6,255 nucleotides of DNA from Candidatus Woesearchaeota archaeon (GCA_018302165.1 JAGWAA010000046.1:1-6255); one strand, 5' to 3'. Counted from the stretch's first letter, positions 1 through 5,735 are shown. Notes: a model not told the origin generated them from the sequence alone. Program-made: numbers and translations.

Positions 1-108
1 ATCCTAAAACAAGAAAAAGGTATTGCAGTTACTGATAATAAAGTTTTTATGGAACCCAATACTTATCCAAAATTCAAGAAAAATGAGACGAGTACACATA
101 GTAATTAA
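1..108 (+). CDS. 3' end of an unidentified protein gene (partial)
   Basis: The first reading frame is open from the window edge to a TAA at 106-108 and encodes about 35 residues, including GIAVTDNKVFMEPNTYPKF, a plausible C-terminal tail rich in lysine. The other two plus frames close earlier. I do not recognise the family. It overlaps the acylphosphatase start at 83 by 26 bp in a different frame, so the two genes may be translated in a coupled way. With no upstream sequence the assignment rests only on the open frame and the gene-like spacing; it could be a chance open stretch. Confidence 0.45.
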   Translation: MLKQEKGIAVTDNKVFMEPNTYPKFKKNETSTHSN

Positions 109-352
109 AGGACAAGTGCAAGGAGTATTTTTTCGTGTAAATTTGAAAGAATTAGCTAGTCAGTTAAATATTACTGGTTGGACAAGGAATATTAATCCTG
201 AAGTTGAAGCTTTATTTGAAGGTGATGATGATTCAATTGCAGACATTCTTATATTTTGTACAAAAGGCACAAAGAATGCAAAAGTTAAATCCATTGACCT
301 AGATGAAGAACCCTATATTGGAGAGTTTGATGAATTCTCTATTATTGATTAA
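83..352 (+). CDS. acyP: acylphosphatase
   Basis: Small cytosolic enzyme of 89 residues, within the usual 85-100 for the family, which hydrolyses acyl phosphates such as carbamoyl phosphate or 1,3-bisphosphoglycerate. The first signature GQVQGVFFR (residues 10-18) carries the catalytic arginine R18 in the phosphate-binding loop. The second, GWTRN (32-36), carries the catalytic asparagine N36. The C-terminus EFSIID fits the final beta strand. I chose ATG 83 because MRRVHIVIKG is the normal family start; an in-frame ATG at 23 would add 20 residues that match nothing in the family and lie over the end of the preceding gene. After N36 the usual xxxGxVE spacing is one residue shorter and lacks the glycine (NINPEVEA). 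Confident on family; the physiological substrate is unknown. Confidence 0.92.
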   Translation: MRRVHIVIKGQVQGVFFRVNLKELASQLNITGWTRNINPEVEALFEGDDDSIADILIFCTKGTKNAKVKSIDLDEEPYIGEFDEFSIID

Positions 353-373
353 CTATTTTTCATTAGCATAATT

Positions 374-383
374 CTTTTTAAAC
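374..383 (+). promoter_or_regulatory. TATA-like box of the deoxynucleoside kinase gene
   Basis: CTTTTTAAAC is centred about 26 nt before the ATG at 405, the spacing expected for an archaeal TATA box driving a leaderless mRNA. No Shine-Dalgarno sequence precedes the ATG. Inferred from position and composition only; in AT-rich DNA such boxes can arise by chance. Confidence 0.5.
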
Positions 384-404
384 AAAACTCTTAGTATCTT
401 AAAA

Positions 405-1127
405 ATGGGTAAAAAACTTCATCCATTGTATGTTGTATTTTCAGGTAATATCTGCTCTGGTAAAGATACAATTATTGATTTGATTAAAAGAAGAAATAAT
501 CTTGAAGAAATTAAAGTTACATTCTTGAAAGAAGCAGTAAATAACGACAAAGATGTTCTAAAAGCATTTTATGATGATAGAAAAACTTCAACATTTCCAT
601 TTGAAATTTCAACATTAGGCGCGAGATTAGTTTTAAGTAGTAGCATTAATAATTTCCCAGGAGTTGTAATTGGCAATAGAAATGTTCTCGAAGCTAGGCA
701 TACATTTGTTGAACAGGCTTTTGCCAGTGGATTTTTGAATGGGATGCAAATTGGTATGTATGATTTAGTTTTAAGAACAGCAATTGATAACAAAACTTTA
801 ATTTCTCCTGATGTAGTTTTCTTTCTTGATGTTTCAGATTCAGAGATTTTATTTAAACGTAAAGGTGAAAGGTCAGACAGCGGCGAAGAAAATATGTCTT
901 TAGATTATCTTAAAGAATTAGTCCCTTATTTTGAAAAATTTAAAAATAACTTTATAGAAATTTACAAATTCTGGGGTCTAAAAGTTCCAAAATTAATAAT
1001 ATTAAATGCTTCTGGAGATATTTCTGATATGCCGGATTTAGCAGATCATTGCGAAAGGGTTATTATAGAATCTTTCAAAGAAAAATTCCCTCTTAAAACA
1101 ATCGGGACTGAAGATCTTTACTATTAG
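405..1127 (+). CDS. deoxynucleoside kinase family protein (dCK/dGK/dNK type)
   Basis: A 240-residue cytosolic kinase predicted to phosphorylate deoxynucleosides with ATP for nucleotide salvage. A Walker A loop GNICSGKDT (residues 14-22) lies in the N-terminal strand-loop-helix. E43 in LKEAV sits where the family has its catalytic glutamate. The stretch LEARHTFVEQAFASGFLN (95-112) matches the family's DRYxFAxxLxxxGxMN region. FFLDV (139-143) is the strand before the LID. The arginine-rich LID KRKGERSDSGEENMSLDYL (151-169) is followed by the typical YFEKF. Length fits the family. One departure: the usual D/E-R-S motif appears as NRN (91-93), so the acidic residue is lost. The 3' end overlaps the opposing selU by 35 bp. 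Family is clear; substrate specificity (dA, dG, dC or dT) cannot be read from the sequence. Confidence 0.85.
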   Translation: MGKKLHPLYVVFSGNICSGKDTIIDLIKRRNNLEEIKVTFLKEAVNNDKDVLKAFYDDRKTSTFPFEISTLGARLVLSSSINNFPGVVIGNRNVLEARHTFVEQAFASGFLNGMQIGMYDLVLRTAIDNKTLISPDVVFFLDVSDSEILFKRKGERSDSGEENMSLDYLKELVPYFEKFKNNFIEIYKFWGLKVPKLIILNASGDISDMPDLADHCERVIIESFKEKFPLKTIGTEDLYY

Positions 1128-2052
1128 TTATTTCAAATTCATATTTCTTAGAATCAACAGTATGTTTGTATAATTTATCATAATACTCTATCAAAATAAT
1201 TTCAATAAATTTTTTAATTTCATTCTCATTAATTAATTTAATTAATTCATCAACCTTTTTCTTTCCCATAAATTTTTCAATCATTTTTAATTTTTGAATA
1301 ATAATTTCTTTGTCTATTTTCCTACAATATTCTTTATACAATCTTTCAATTCTTTCTTGCATAGGAGAATTTAATTTAATTTTTATTGCACTTTGTAATT
1401 GGTTCCAAACATTCAATGGAATTTGTATTCCTCCAATTTTTCTACTCTCACCTTCAACTAGAATAAATTTCTCCTCCTTTAATGCAAATAATCTTTTTAA
1501 TAATAAACTTTCAAATTTCTTTTGGCTCCTAATTTTTAATCCAATATCCCCAAAAACACTTCCTCTATGTTGTGCTAACCCTTCAAGATCCAAACTATTT
1601 CCAAATTCTTGTAATAAATCTGTTTTTCCAGAGCCTGTTAAACCATAAATCACATAAGCCTTAGGCAATTTTATCTTCTCCAATTCTTCTCTGACAAATC
1701 TCCTATAATCTTTATATCCATTCTCAAGTTGTTCAACATCAGATTTCATAGATTTTAATAATCCTGTAATCGAACCTGATCTCATTCCTCCTCTCCAACA
1801 ATAGATTATAATTTTCCCTTTCAATTTTTTATATTCATTTATCATCTCAGGTAATTTACTAGAAACAATTTCTAAACCTTTCTCAATAGCAATATCTTTT
1901 CCAACCTGTTTATATAAAGTCCCAACAATTGCTCTTTCTTCATTTGAAAATAATGGAATATTAATCGCTCCAGGAATACAATCTTCTTCAAATTCTTTGG
2001 GTGAACGAACATCAACAAAAGTGTATTTACCATAACATTCTTCAATTTTCAT
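1093..2052 (-). CDS. selU: tRNA 2-selenouridine/geranyl-2-thiouridine synthase, one-piece SelU/MnmH
   Basis: Rhodanese plus P-loop enzyme that converts 2-thiouridine at wobble position 34 of tRNAs to 2-selenouridine, using selenophosphate, by way of a geranylated intermediate. The rhodanese domain spans about residues 1-120: FVDVRSPKEF (12-21), then YCWRGGMRSGS (84-94) with catalytic Cys85, then LENGYKDYRR (109-118). The P-loop domain follows: Walker A GLTGSGKT (137-144), the family signature DLEGLAQHRGSVFG (155-168), LVEGESRKIG (198-207) and YYDKLYKH (290-297). All diagnostic motifs are present, so the gene looks intact at 319 residues. The start is ATG 2052, 31 nt after the stop of the preceding minus-strand gene, with its own TATA-like box. 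In methanogens the two domains are, as I recall, separate proteins, so fusion in one chain is notable for an archaeon. The enzyme needs SelD, which is not in the window. Confidence 0.95.
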   Translation of the reverse strand: MKIEECYGKYTFVDVRSPKEFEEDCIPGAINIPLFSNEERAIVGTLYKQVGKDIAIEKGLEIVSSKLPEMINEYKKLKGKIIIYCWRGGMRSGSITGLLKSMKSDVEQLENGYKDYRRFVREELEKIKLPKAYVIYGLTGSGKTDLLQEFGNSLDLEGLAQHRGSVFGDIGLKIRSQKKFESLLLKRLFALKEEKFILVEGESRKIGGIQIPLNVWNQLQSAIKIKLNSPMQERIERLYKEYCRKIDKEIIIQKLKMIEKFMGKKKVDELIKLINENEIKKFIEIILIEYYDKLYKHTVDSKKYEFEITNSKDLQSRLF

Positions 2053-2074
2053 AACTAAATTGGATTATAAATAG

Positions 2075-2083
2075 TTTTTAAAC
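2075..2083 (-). promoter_or_regulatory. TATA-like box of selU
   Basis: On the minus strand GTTTAAAAA is centred about 27 nt before the selU ATG, immediately after the stop codon (TAG, 2084-2086) of the upstream gene. A second AT-rich stretch, TTTATAA, lies only about 17 nt from the start and is too close for a TATA box. There is no Shine-Dalgarno sequence. selU may therefore be transcribed alone, leaderless, as well as by readthrough. Confidence 0.4.
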
Positions 2084-2608
2084 CTATCTCCTTAAAGGTA
2101 TCACAGCATTTTTTAAATTTTTTTCAAAGAATTTCAAATTTAAAGATTCGGTTACAATTAGAATTTTTCCATTAGGGATTATTTTTTTCTCAATATTTAC
2201 AAGCATTTTATTTTGTTTTTCTTCAACTTTTTTAATATCAATCATCATTGAACAAAGATTATAAAAATTTTCATAAATTTCAGAATCTATTTTATTGAAA
2301 ACTTTCCAATTATTTCCTGCAATCAAATGTGAAAATTCTTCTATTAAAATTTTCTTCCTATTTTCTTCGAGTAATAAATTACAATCAGAAATAAAACCAT
2401 GCCCAACAATTTTTTTATTATTTTGTTTTGCCCATTCTGTAATAAATAACATTTCATCAGTCATATAATTTTCATAATTATGCAAATCATTATCAGCAAT
2501 TTCAACAAATATCTGGTCTGGGTTCATAATCTCTAACAACAATTTTAGCTCTAATGCTTTTTCAGGCATCATACACGGTACAGTCCCTAATAAAAATATA
2601 TTCCTCAT
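2084..2608 (-). CDS. hypothetical protein, remotely TraB/PrgY-like
   Basis: A 174-residue protein without signal peptide or membrane segment. The N-terminus, LLGTVPCMMPEKALELKLLL then NPDQIFVEI (residues 6-37), follows the layout of TraB/PrgY/Tiki-type proteins, where a GTAHxS strand is followed by a helix and a PDxVxVEL strand. The C-terminal GKILIVTES (147-155) resembles their last strand. However, the histidine of the GxxH motif is replaced here (GTVP), and the C-terminal strand also lacks it, so metal-dependent activity of the Tiki type would not be expected. The middle is lysine- and asparagine-rich and unlike anything I recognise. It is divergent from dph2 and codirectional with selU. 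The resemblance is weak and could be only a shared fold pattern; treat function as unknown. Confidence 0.8.
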   Translation of the reverse strand: MRNIFLLGTVPCMMPEKALELKLLLEIMNPDQIFVEIADNDLHNYENYMTDEMLFITEWAKQNNKKIVGHGFISDCNLLLEENRKKILIEEFSHLIAGNNWKVFNKIDSEIYENFYNLCSMMIDIKKVEEKQNKMLVNIEKKIIPNGKILIVTESLNLKFFEKNLKNAVIPLRR

Positions 2609-2700
2609 ACCTTAAAATTAAGAATTCTATTTTAAAACCATTTATCTACTCAAAAATAGCTTTAGAAACCTTTAAATTGAATAATTAATTCATTTAAAAC
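2609..2700. promoter_or_regulatory. divergent promoter region between the TraB-like gene and dph2
   Basis: This 92-bp intergenic stretch carries two TATA-like boxes facing apart. TTTTAAAA at 2630-2637, preceded on the minus strand by GG, is centred about 25 nt before the minus-strand ATG at 2608. CTTTAAAT at 2670-2677, preceded by GAAAC as a possible BRE, is centred about 27 nt before the dph2 ATG at 2701. Neither gene has a Shine-Dalgarno sequence, so both mRNAs are probably leaderless. Nothing here encodes a missing N-terminal part of Dph2: stops occur in all plus frames. Confidence 0.55.
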
Positions 2701-3303
2701 ATGAAAATAGTGTATATTCCTGCAAAATCTGAAAATTTAAATATTCAAGAGAAATTAAAAAAAGTTAAAATCAAAGAATCATTTGTAATTGTTACAACAA
2801 TTCAATATTTAGATGAGGTTAAAAAATTAAAAGGCTATAAAATTGCAGGGCAAATTCTAGGTTGTAATACAGAAGTCATAAACAAACATAAAATTAATGC
2901 TTATTTGTTCATTGGTACAGGTAAGTTTCACCCATTAATATTATCTTTTAGAACAAAAAAGCCTGTTTATACTTTTGATCCACATACAGAAAATTTTTCT
3001 CAAATTTCAAAAGAAGAATTAGAAATATATGAAAAGAAAAAAATGGCTTCTTTATTAAGATATTACAATGCAAATAAAATAGGCATTCTAGTTTCAACAA
3101 AACCTGGTCAAAATAATTTAAAGAGAGCAATTAGTTTTCAAAAGAAATGCAAAAAACAATCTTATATTTTTATTTGTAACCAAATTTCGAATTTAGAAAA
3201 CTTTCCGGATATTAAATGTTGGATTAATACAGCTTGCCCAAGAATCTTTGAAGATGACCTAGGAGTTCCAATAATTAACCTTGAAGATATAGAAAAGCTT
3301 TAA
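2701..3303 (+). CDS. dph2: two-domain Dph2-like diphthamide biosynthesis protein lacking domain 1
   Basis: Dph2 is the radical [4Fe-4S]/SAM enzyme that transfers a 3-amino-3-carboxypropyl group to a histidine of elongation factor 2, the first step of diphthamide synthesis. Archaeal Dph2 has about 340 residues in three related domains, each giving one cysteine to the cluster. This protein has 200 residues. It begins at the domain 2 start (IVYIPAKSE), contains GQILGCN with Cys55, LFIGTGKFHPL (69-79) and FDPHTE (92-97), then domain 3 with VSTKPGQ (131-137) and NTACPRI with Cys179 (176-182). Domain 1, with its CYGACD-type cysteine motif, is absent, and upstream DNA cannot supply it. The two kept cysteine motifs are well preserved, arguing against a decaying pseudogene. 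A separate domain 1 protein or a changed function is possible. GlyRS follows after 24 bp. Confidence 0.88.
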   Translation: MKIVYIPAKSENLNIQEKLKKVKIKESFVIVTTIQYLDEVKKLKGYKIAGQILGCNTEVINKHKINAYLFIGTGKFHPLILSFRTKKPVYTFDPHTENFSQISKEELEIYEKKKMASLLRYYNANKIGILVSTKPGQNNLKRAISFQKKCKKQSYIFICNQISNLENFPDIKCWINTACPRIFEDDLGVPIINLEDIEKL

Positions 3304-3305
3304 AA
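3298..3305 (+). promoter_or_regulatory. TATA-like box of glyS overlapping the dph2 stop codon
   Basis: CTTTAAAA, which includes the TAA stop of dph2, is centred about 26 nt before the glyS ATG at 3328. There is no Shine-Dalgarno sequence in the 24-bp gap, so glyS is probably transcribed from here as a leaderless mRNA, perhaps in addition to readthrough from dph2. Confidence 0.45.
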
Positions 3306-3327
3306 CTCAAATATTTTCTTCCTTACA

Positions 3328-4821
3328 ATGCAAAATGAACAATTTCTAAAAGACTTACATGCATTTATGCAGTCTAAAGGTTTTGTATATGGTCCTTTCC
3401 CAGAAATCTATGGCGGCGTTTCTGGATTTTATGCCTATGGTCCTTTAGGGAAATTGTTAAAAAATAAAGTTGAAAATACAGTTAGAAATTTATTATTTTC
3501 ACAAGGGTTTAGGGAATTAGAATGCCCTACAGTTCTTCCTGACACAGTTTGGGAAGCATCAGGTCACTTAAACACATTTTCTGATAAAACTATTGAATGC
3601 TCAAAATGTAAATCTCTATTCAGAATAGATAAATTAATTGAAGAAAAAACTGATAAAGAAACTTCATCCATGTCAGATAAAGAATTATTATCTACAATAA
3701 AAAAAGAAAAGATTACTTGTCCTTCATGTAAAGGTGGATTCAAAGATGAAATTAAAAATTATAGTTTAATGATGAAAACAGAAGTGGGACTCAAACCTTT
3801 TTCATTAAGGCCTGAAACAGCTACTGTTACTTATCTTCCTTTCAAAAGATTAAATGATTACTTTAGAAAACTTCCTTTTGCAGTTTTCCAAATTGGTAAA
3901 GCATATAGGAATGAAATTTCTCCACGTCAACATTTACTTAGAATGAGAGAATTTACTCAAGCCGAAGGTCAGATTTTTGTTGATCCAAAAGAAAAAAATA
4001 ATTGGCCAAAGTATGATAAAATAAAAAAAGAAAAGCTTCCATTATACACAGATAAACATCAAAATGGAAACTCAAAGTATGATCCAATTTCATTAGAAAC
4101 TGCTATTGAAAAAAAATTAATTAAATCAAAAGCTTATGCTTGGTGTCTGCATTTAGCATATTCACAATTTGTTTCTATGGGAATCCCAAAAGAAAATATC
4201 CGTATTCGACAACATTTAGAAAATGAACGTGCATTCTATGCGGATGATGCCTGGGATATTGAAATCAAATTAAAATCATTTGGTTGGACTGAGTGTTGCG
4301 GAGTTCATGATAGAACTGATTATGATCTAAAAAAACATCAAGAACATTCAAAACAATCTTTAGAGGCTGTAAGAGAAAATGGAGAGAAATATATCCCACA
4401 TATTTTAGAAATCGCTTTTGGTACTGATAGACCAGTGTTTGCTTTGTTGGATACTTTTTATGAAAAGAAGGAAGATGGTGAAGGCAAATCTATTTTCAAA
4501 GTTCCTTATCATATTTCACCGGTTGATGTAGCAATATTCCCATTAATGAAAAAAGATAATTTACCTGATTATGCAGAACAAATTAAAATCTTATTAGAAA
4601 GAGAATTTATTGTAGACTATGATGAGTCTGGTTCAATAGGAAAAAGATATCTAAGGGCTGCAGAATCTGGAACACCTTTTGCTATAACCATTGATTATGA
4701 TTCTATTAAGAACAAAGATGTAACAATAAGAGACAGAGATTCAGAAAAACAAATTAGAGTTAAAGAAAAAGATTTGAAAGAAACTCTCCAGGACTTAATT
4801 TCTGGTAAGAAAAGGATATAA
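3328..4821 (+). CDS. glyS: glycyl-tRNA synthetase, archaeal/eukaryotic alpha2 type
   Basis: Class II synthetase of 497 residues that charges tRNA-Gly. Motif 1 lies in GGVSGFYAYGPLG (29-41). A zinc ribbon is inserted at C91-x2-C94 and C131-x2-C134. RPETA (161-165) and motif 2 YRNEISPR with MREFTQAE (193-213) form the ATP and glycine site. GWTECCGVHDRTDYDL (319-334) precedes motif 3, EIAFGTDR (361-368). The C-terminal anticodon-binding domain starts near VPYHISPVDVAIFPL (392-406) and includes SGSIGKRY (434-441) and VTIRDRDSEKQIRV (465-478). Length fits archaeal homologues. Motif 3 is unusual: most alpha2 enzymes read EPSFG, with the serine near the glycine pocket, whereas this has EIAFG. Start chosen at the first ATG, matching the family's N-terminal helix; it lies 24 bp after dph2. 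Confidence 0.97.
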   Translation: MQNEQFLKDLHAFMQSKGFVYGPFPEIYGGVSGFYAYGPLGKLLKNKVENTVRNLLFSQGFRELECPTVLPDTVWEASGHLNTFSDKTIECSKCKSLFRIDKLIEEKTDKETSSMSDKELLSTIKKEKITCPSCKGGFKDEIKNYSLMMKTEVGLKPFSLRPETATVTYLPFKRLNDYFRKLPFAVFQIGKAYRNEISPRQHLLRMREFTQAEGQIFVDPKEKNNWPKYDKIKKEKLPLYTDKHQNGNSKYDPISLETAIEKKLIKSKAYAWCLHLAYSQFVSMGIPKENIRIRQHLENERAFYADDAWDIEIKLKSFGWTECCGVHDRTDYDLKKHQEHSKQSLEAVRENGEKYIPHILEIAFGTDRPVFALLDTFYEKKEDGEGKSIFKVPYHISPVDVAIFPLMKKDNLPDYAEQIKILLEREFIVDYDESGSIGKRYLRAAESGTPFAITIDYDSIKNKDVTIRDRDSEKQIRVKEKDLKETLQDLISGKKRI

Positions 4822-4822
4822 A

Positions 4823-4852
4823 GCCCCGGACAGGACAAACGCCCGCGCAGGC
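4823..4852. other. 30-bp GC-rich patch, possible tRNA 3'-end remnant on the minus strand
   Basis: Twenty-three of 30 bases are G or C (77%), in surroundings that are strongly AT-rich. It begins one base after the glyS stop. Read on the minus strand, its second half, CCTGTCCGGGGC, resembles the T-stem plus acceptor end of many archaeal tRNAs, and the preceding GCGGG could pair weakly with CCTGT around a 7-nt loop. The loop lacks the canonical TTCRA. No 5' tRNA part lies upstream on that strand. On the plus strand, GCC and GGC ends with a following T5 give only a poor terminator-like hairpin. A scar, a small RNA element or a terminator are all possible. Confidence 0.4.
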
Positions 4853-4861
4853 TTTTTAAAT
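4852..4861 (+). promoter_or_regulatory. TATA-like box of the LAGLIDADG gene
   Basis: CTTTTTAAAT is centred about 25 nt before ATG 4882 and directly abuts the GC-rich patch. No Shine-Dalgarno sequence is present; a leaderless mRNA is likely. The run of five T could equally act as a transcription stop for glyS. Confidence 0.45.
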
Positions 4862-4881
4862 TAATTTTCTTTTTAAATTTT

Positions 4882-5640
4882 ATGGACAAAATTCTTGTAA
4901 GTAAAGAAGATATTAGACAATTCTATATTACTGAAAGAGGATTTAATTCTATGCTAAAAAAGTATGCTTATTTATTCCCAATTAAAGGTTCTAAAGAATT
5001 AGCTGGGTTAGTTGCAGATATCATGGGTGATGGAAATCTACAAGGTTACCCTAAATGGCGTTTTGATTTTTGTTCAAAATCTAAAGAAACATTAAATATT
5101 TTTGGAGAAAAGATTTATTCTAATTTTAATATAAAGGGAAAAATTAGAAATTGTACAACAAATATTTTTGGAGTTTCATATCTTTATGGAGTAAACTGTA
5201 AACCACTTTCTAAATCATTATATTATATTGGGGTTCCAAGTGGTGAGAAAGTTACACAAGGATTTAAAATTCCTAATTGGATTTTAGAGGACAAAGAATA
5301 TTTCAGAGAATTTATATCTAGACTATTTATTTGTGAAGGCTCAGTTGATTATAGTGCTCCTTTTGTTAAATTTGGTATGAGCAAAATTATCCCTTTATTA
5401 AATGATGGTTTTTATTTTTTTAATCAAATTAAAGATAATCTTTTATTTCATTTTAATATAAAAACAATGAGAATTTATTCCGAAAAACCTCGCAAAACTA
5501 GAAAAGATAATCAATTGACAAGTAGAATTATTTTAAAAATAAAAAGGCAATCCGAATTAATCAAATTTCTTAATGAAATTAATTATCCCAATGAAGATAA
5601 TAAACAAAAAATTCTATCAAAAATCAAGAGAAACACTTAA
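4882..5640 (+). CDS. free-standing LAGLIDADG endonuclease-like protein
   Basis: A 252-residue protein with two LAGLIDADG-type motifs about 104 residues apart, the layout of a one-chain, two-lobed homing endonuclease. The first is ELAGLVADIMGDGNL (39-53), with the metal-binding acid at D50. The second is EFISRLFICEGSVD (143-156), with E152 in the acidic position. Both acids are kept, so cleavage activity is conceivable. Between and after the motifs are the beta-rich, lysine-rich stretches expected of a DNA-binding saddle. It is not inside an intein: flanking frames are closed and it has its own ATG. It sits between glyS and tRNA-Phe, and LAGLIDADG genes often travel with tRNA or rRNA introns. 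It could instead be a domesticated DNA- or RNA-binding protein or a maturase. Family clear, role unknown. Confidence 0.85.
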   Translation: MDKILVSKEDIRQFYITERGFNSMLKKYAYLFPIKGSKELAGLVADIMGDGNLQGYPKWRFDFCSKSKETLNIFGEKIYSNFNIKGKIRNCTTNIFGVSYLYGVNCKPLSKSLYYIGVPSGEKVTQGFKIPNWILEDKEYFREFISRLFICEGSVDYSAPFVKFGMSKIIPLLNDGFYFFNQIKDNLLFHFNIKTMRIYSEKPRKTRKDNQLTSRIILKIKRQSELIKFLNEINYPNEDNKQKILSKIKRNT

Positions 5641-5733
5641 AAAGGACAATATTTTCTTCTGTTTTAACTGAGTTATTGGATGGGTCTCAAAAGATTCTTC
5701 TGTTTTAACTGAGTTATTGGATGGGTCTCAAAA
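5641..5733. other. intergenic region before tRNA-Phe, filled by a tandem repeat
   Basis: No gene is visible here. A 13-bp AT-rich spacer follows the LAGLIDADG stop, and the rest is the pair of 41-bp repeats described separately. The repeat unit carries the likely tRNA promoter. Confidence 0.7.
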
Positions 5734-5735
5734 GA
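5654..5735 (+). repeat. perfect 41-bp tandem duplication, two copies
   Basis: Positions 5654-5694 and 5695-5735 are identical over all 41 bases; each starts TTCTTCTGTTTTAAC and ends GGGTCTCAAAAGA. There is no third copy and no spacer. The second copy runs into the first two bases (GA) of the proposed tRNA 5' end. Each unit contains GTTTTAAC, a possible TATA box, and GGTCTCA, which is also the last seven bases of the tRNA. Perfect identity suggests a recent duplication or an assembly artefact. Confidence 0.97.
5702..5709 (+). promoter_or_regulatory. TATA-like box of tRNA-Phe
   Basis: GTTTTAAC in the second repeat copy is centred about 28 nt before G5734, the proposed tRNA 5' end, so transcription could start at or within a few bases of the mature tRNA. 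The first copy has the same box at 5661-5668, whose start would fall near 5693, giving a transcript with a roughly 41-nt leader. Confidence 0.4.

Noticed and set aside
23..82. Upstream in-frame ATG giving a 109-residue acylphosphatase
   Set aside because: The extra 20 residues do not match the family, and MRRVHIVIKG at 83 is the usual start. The extension would lie almost wholly over the preceding reading frame.
569..793. Open frame on the minus strand inside the kinase gene
   Set aside because: It is antisense to a well-supported deoxynucleoside kinase and shows no recognisable motif.
1310..1648. Open frame on the plus strand inside selU
   Set aside because: It is antisense to conserved SelU motifs; its phenylalanine/leucine/asparagine richness reflects AT-rich antisense composition.
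2948..3130. Short minus-strand open frame inside dph2
   Set aside because: It is a low-complexity shadow of a recognised gene with no promoter of its own.
4695..4889. Minus-strand open frame across the glyS 3' end and the GC-rich patch
   Set aside because: Most of it is antisense to conserved GlyRS sequence, and the remainder is promoter-like DNA.
4882..5640. LAGLIDADG gene as an intein in glyS
   Set aside because: glyS is complete with its own stop at 4819-4821, the LAGLIDADG frame has its own start, and no splicing-block residues flank it.
5654..5735. The 41-bp repeats as a CRISPR array
   Set aside because: There are only two directly abutting copies with no spacers, and no cas gene is present.
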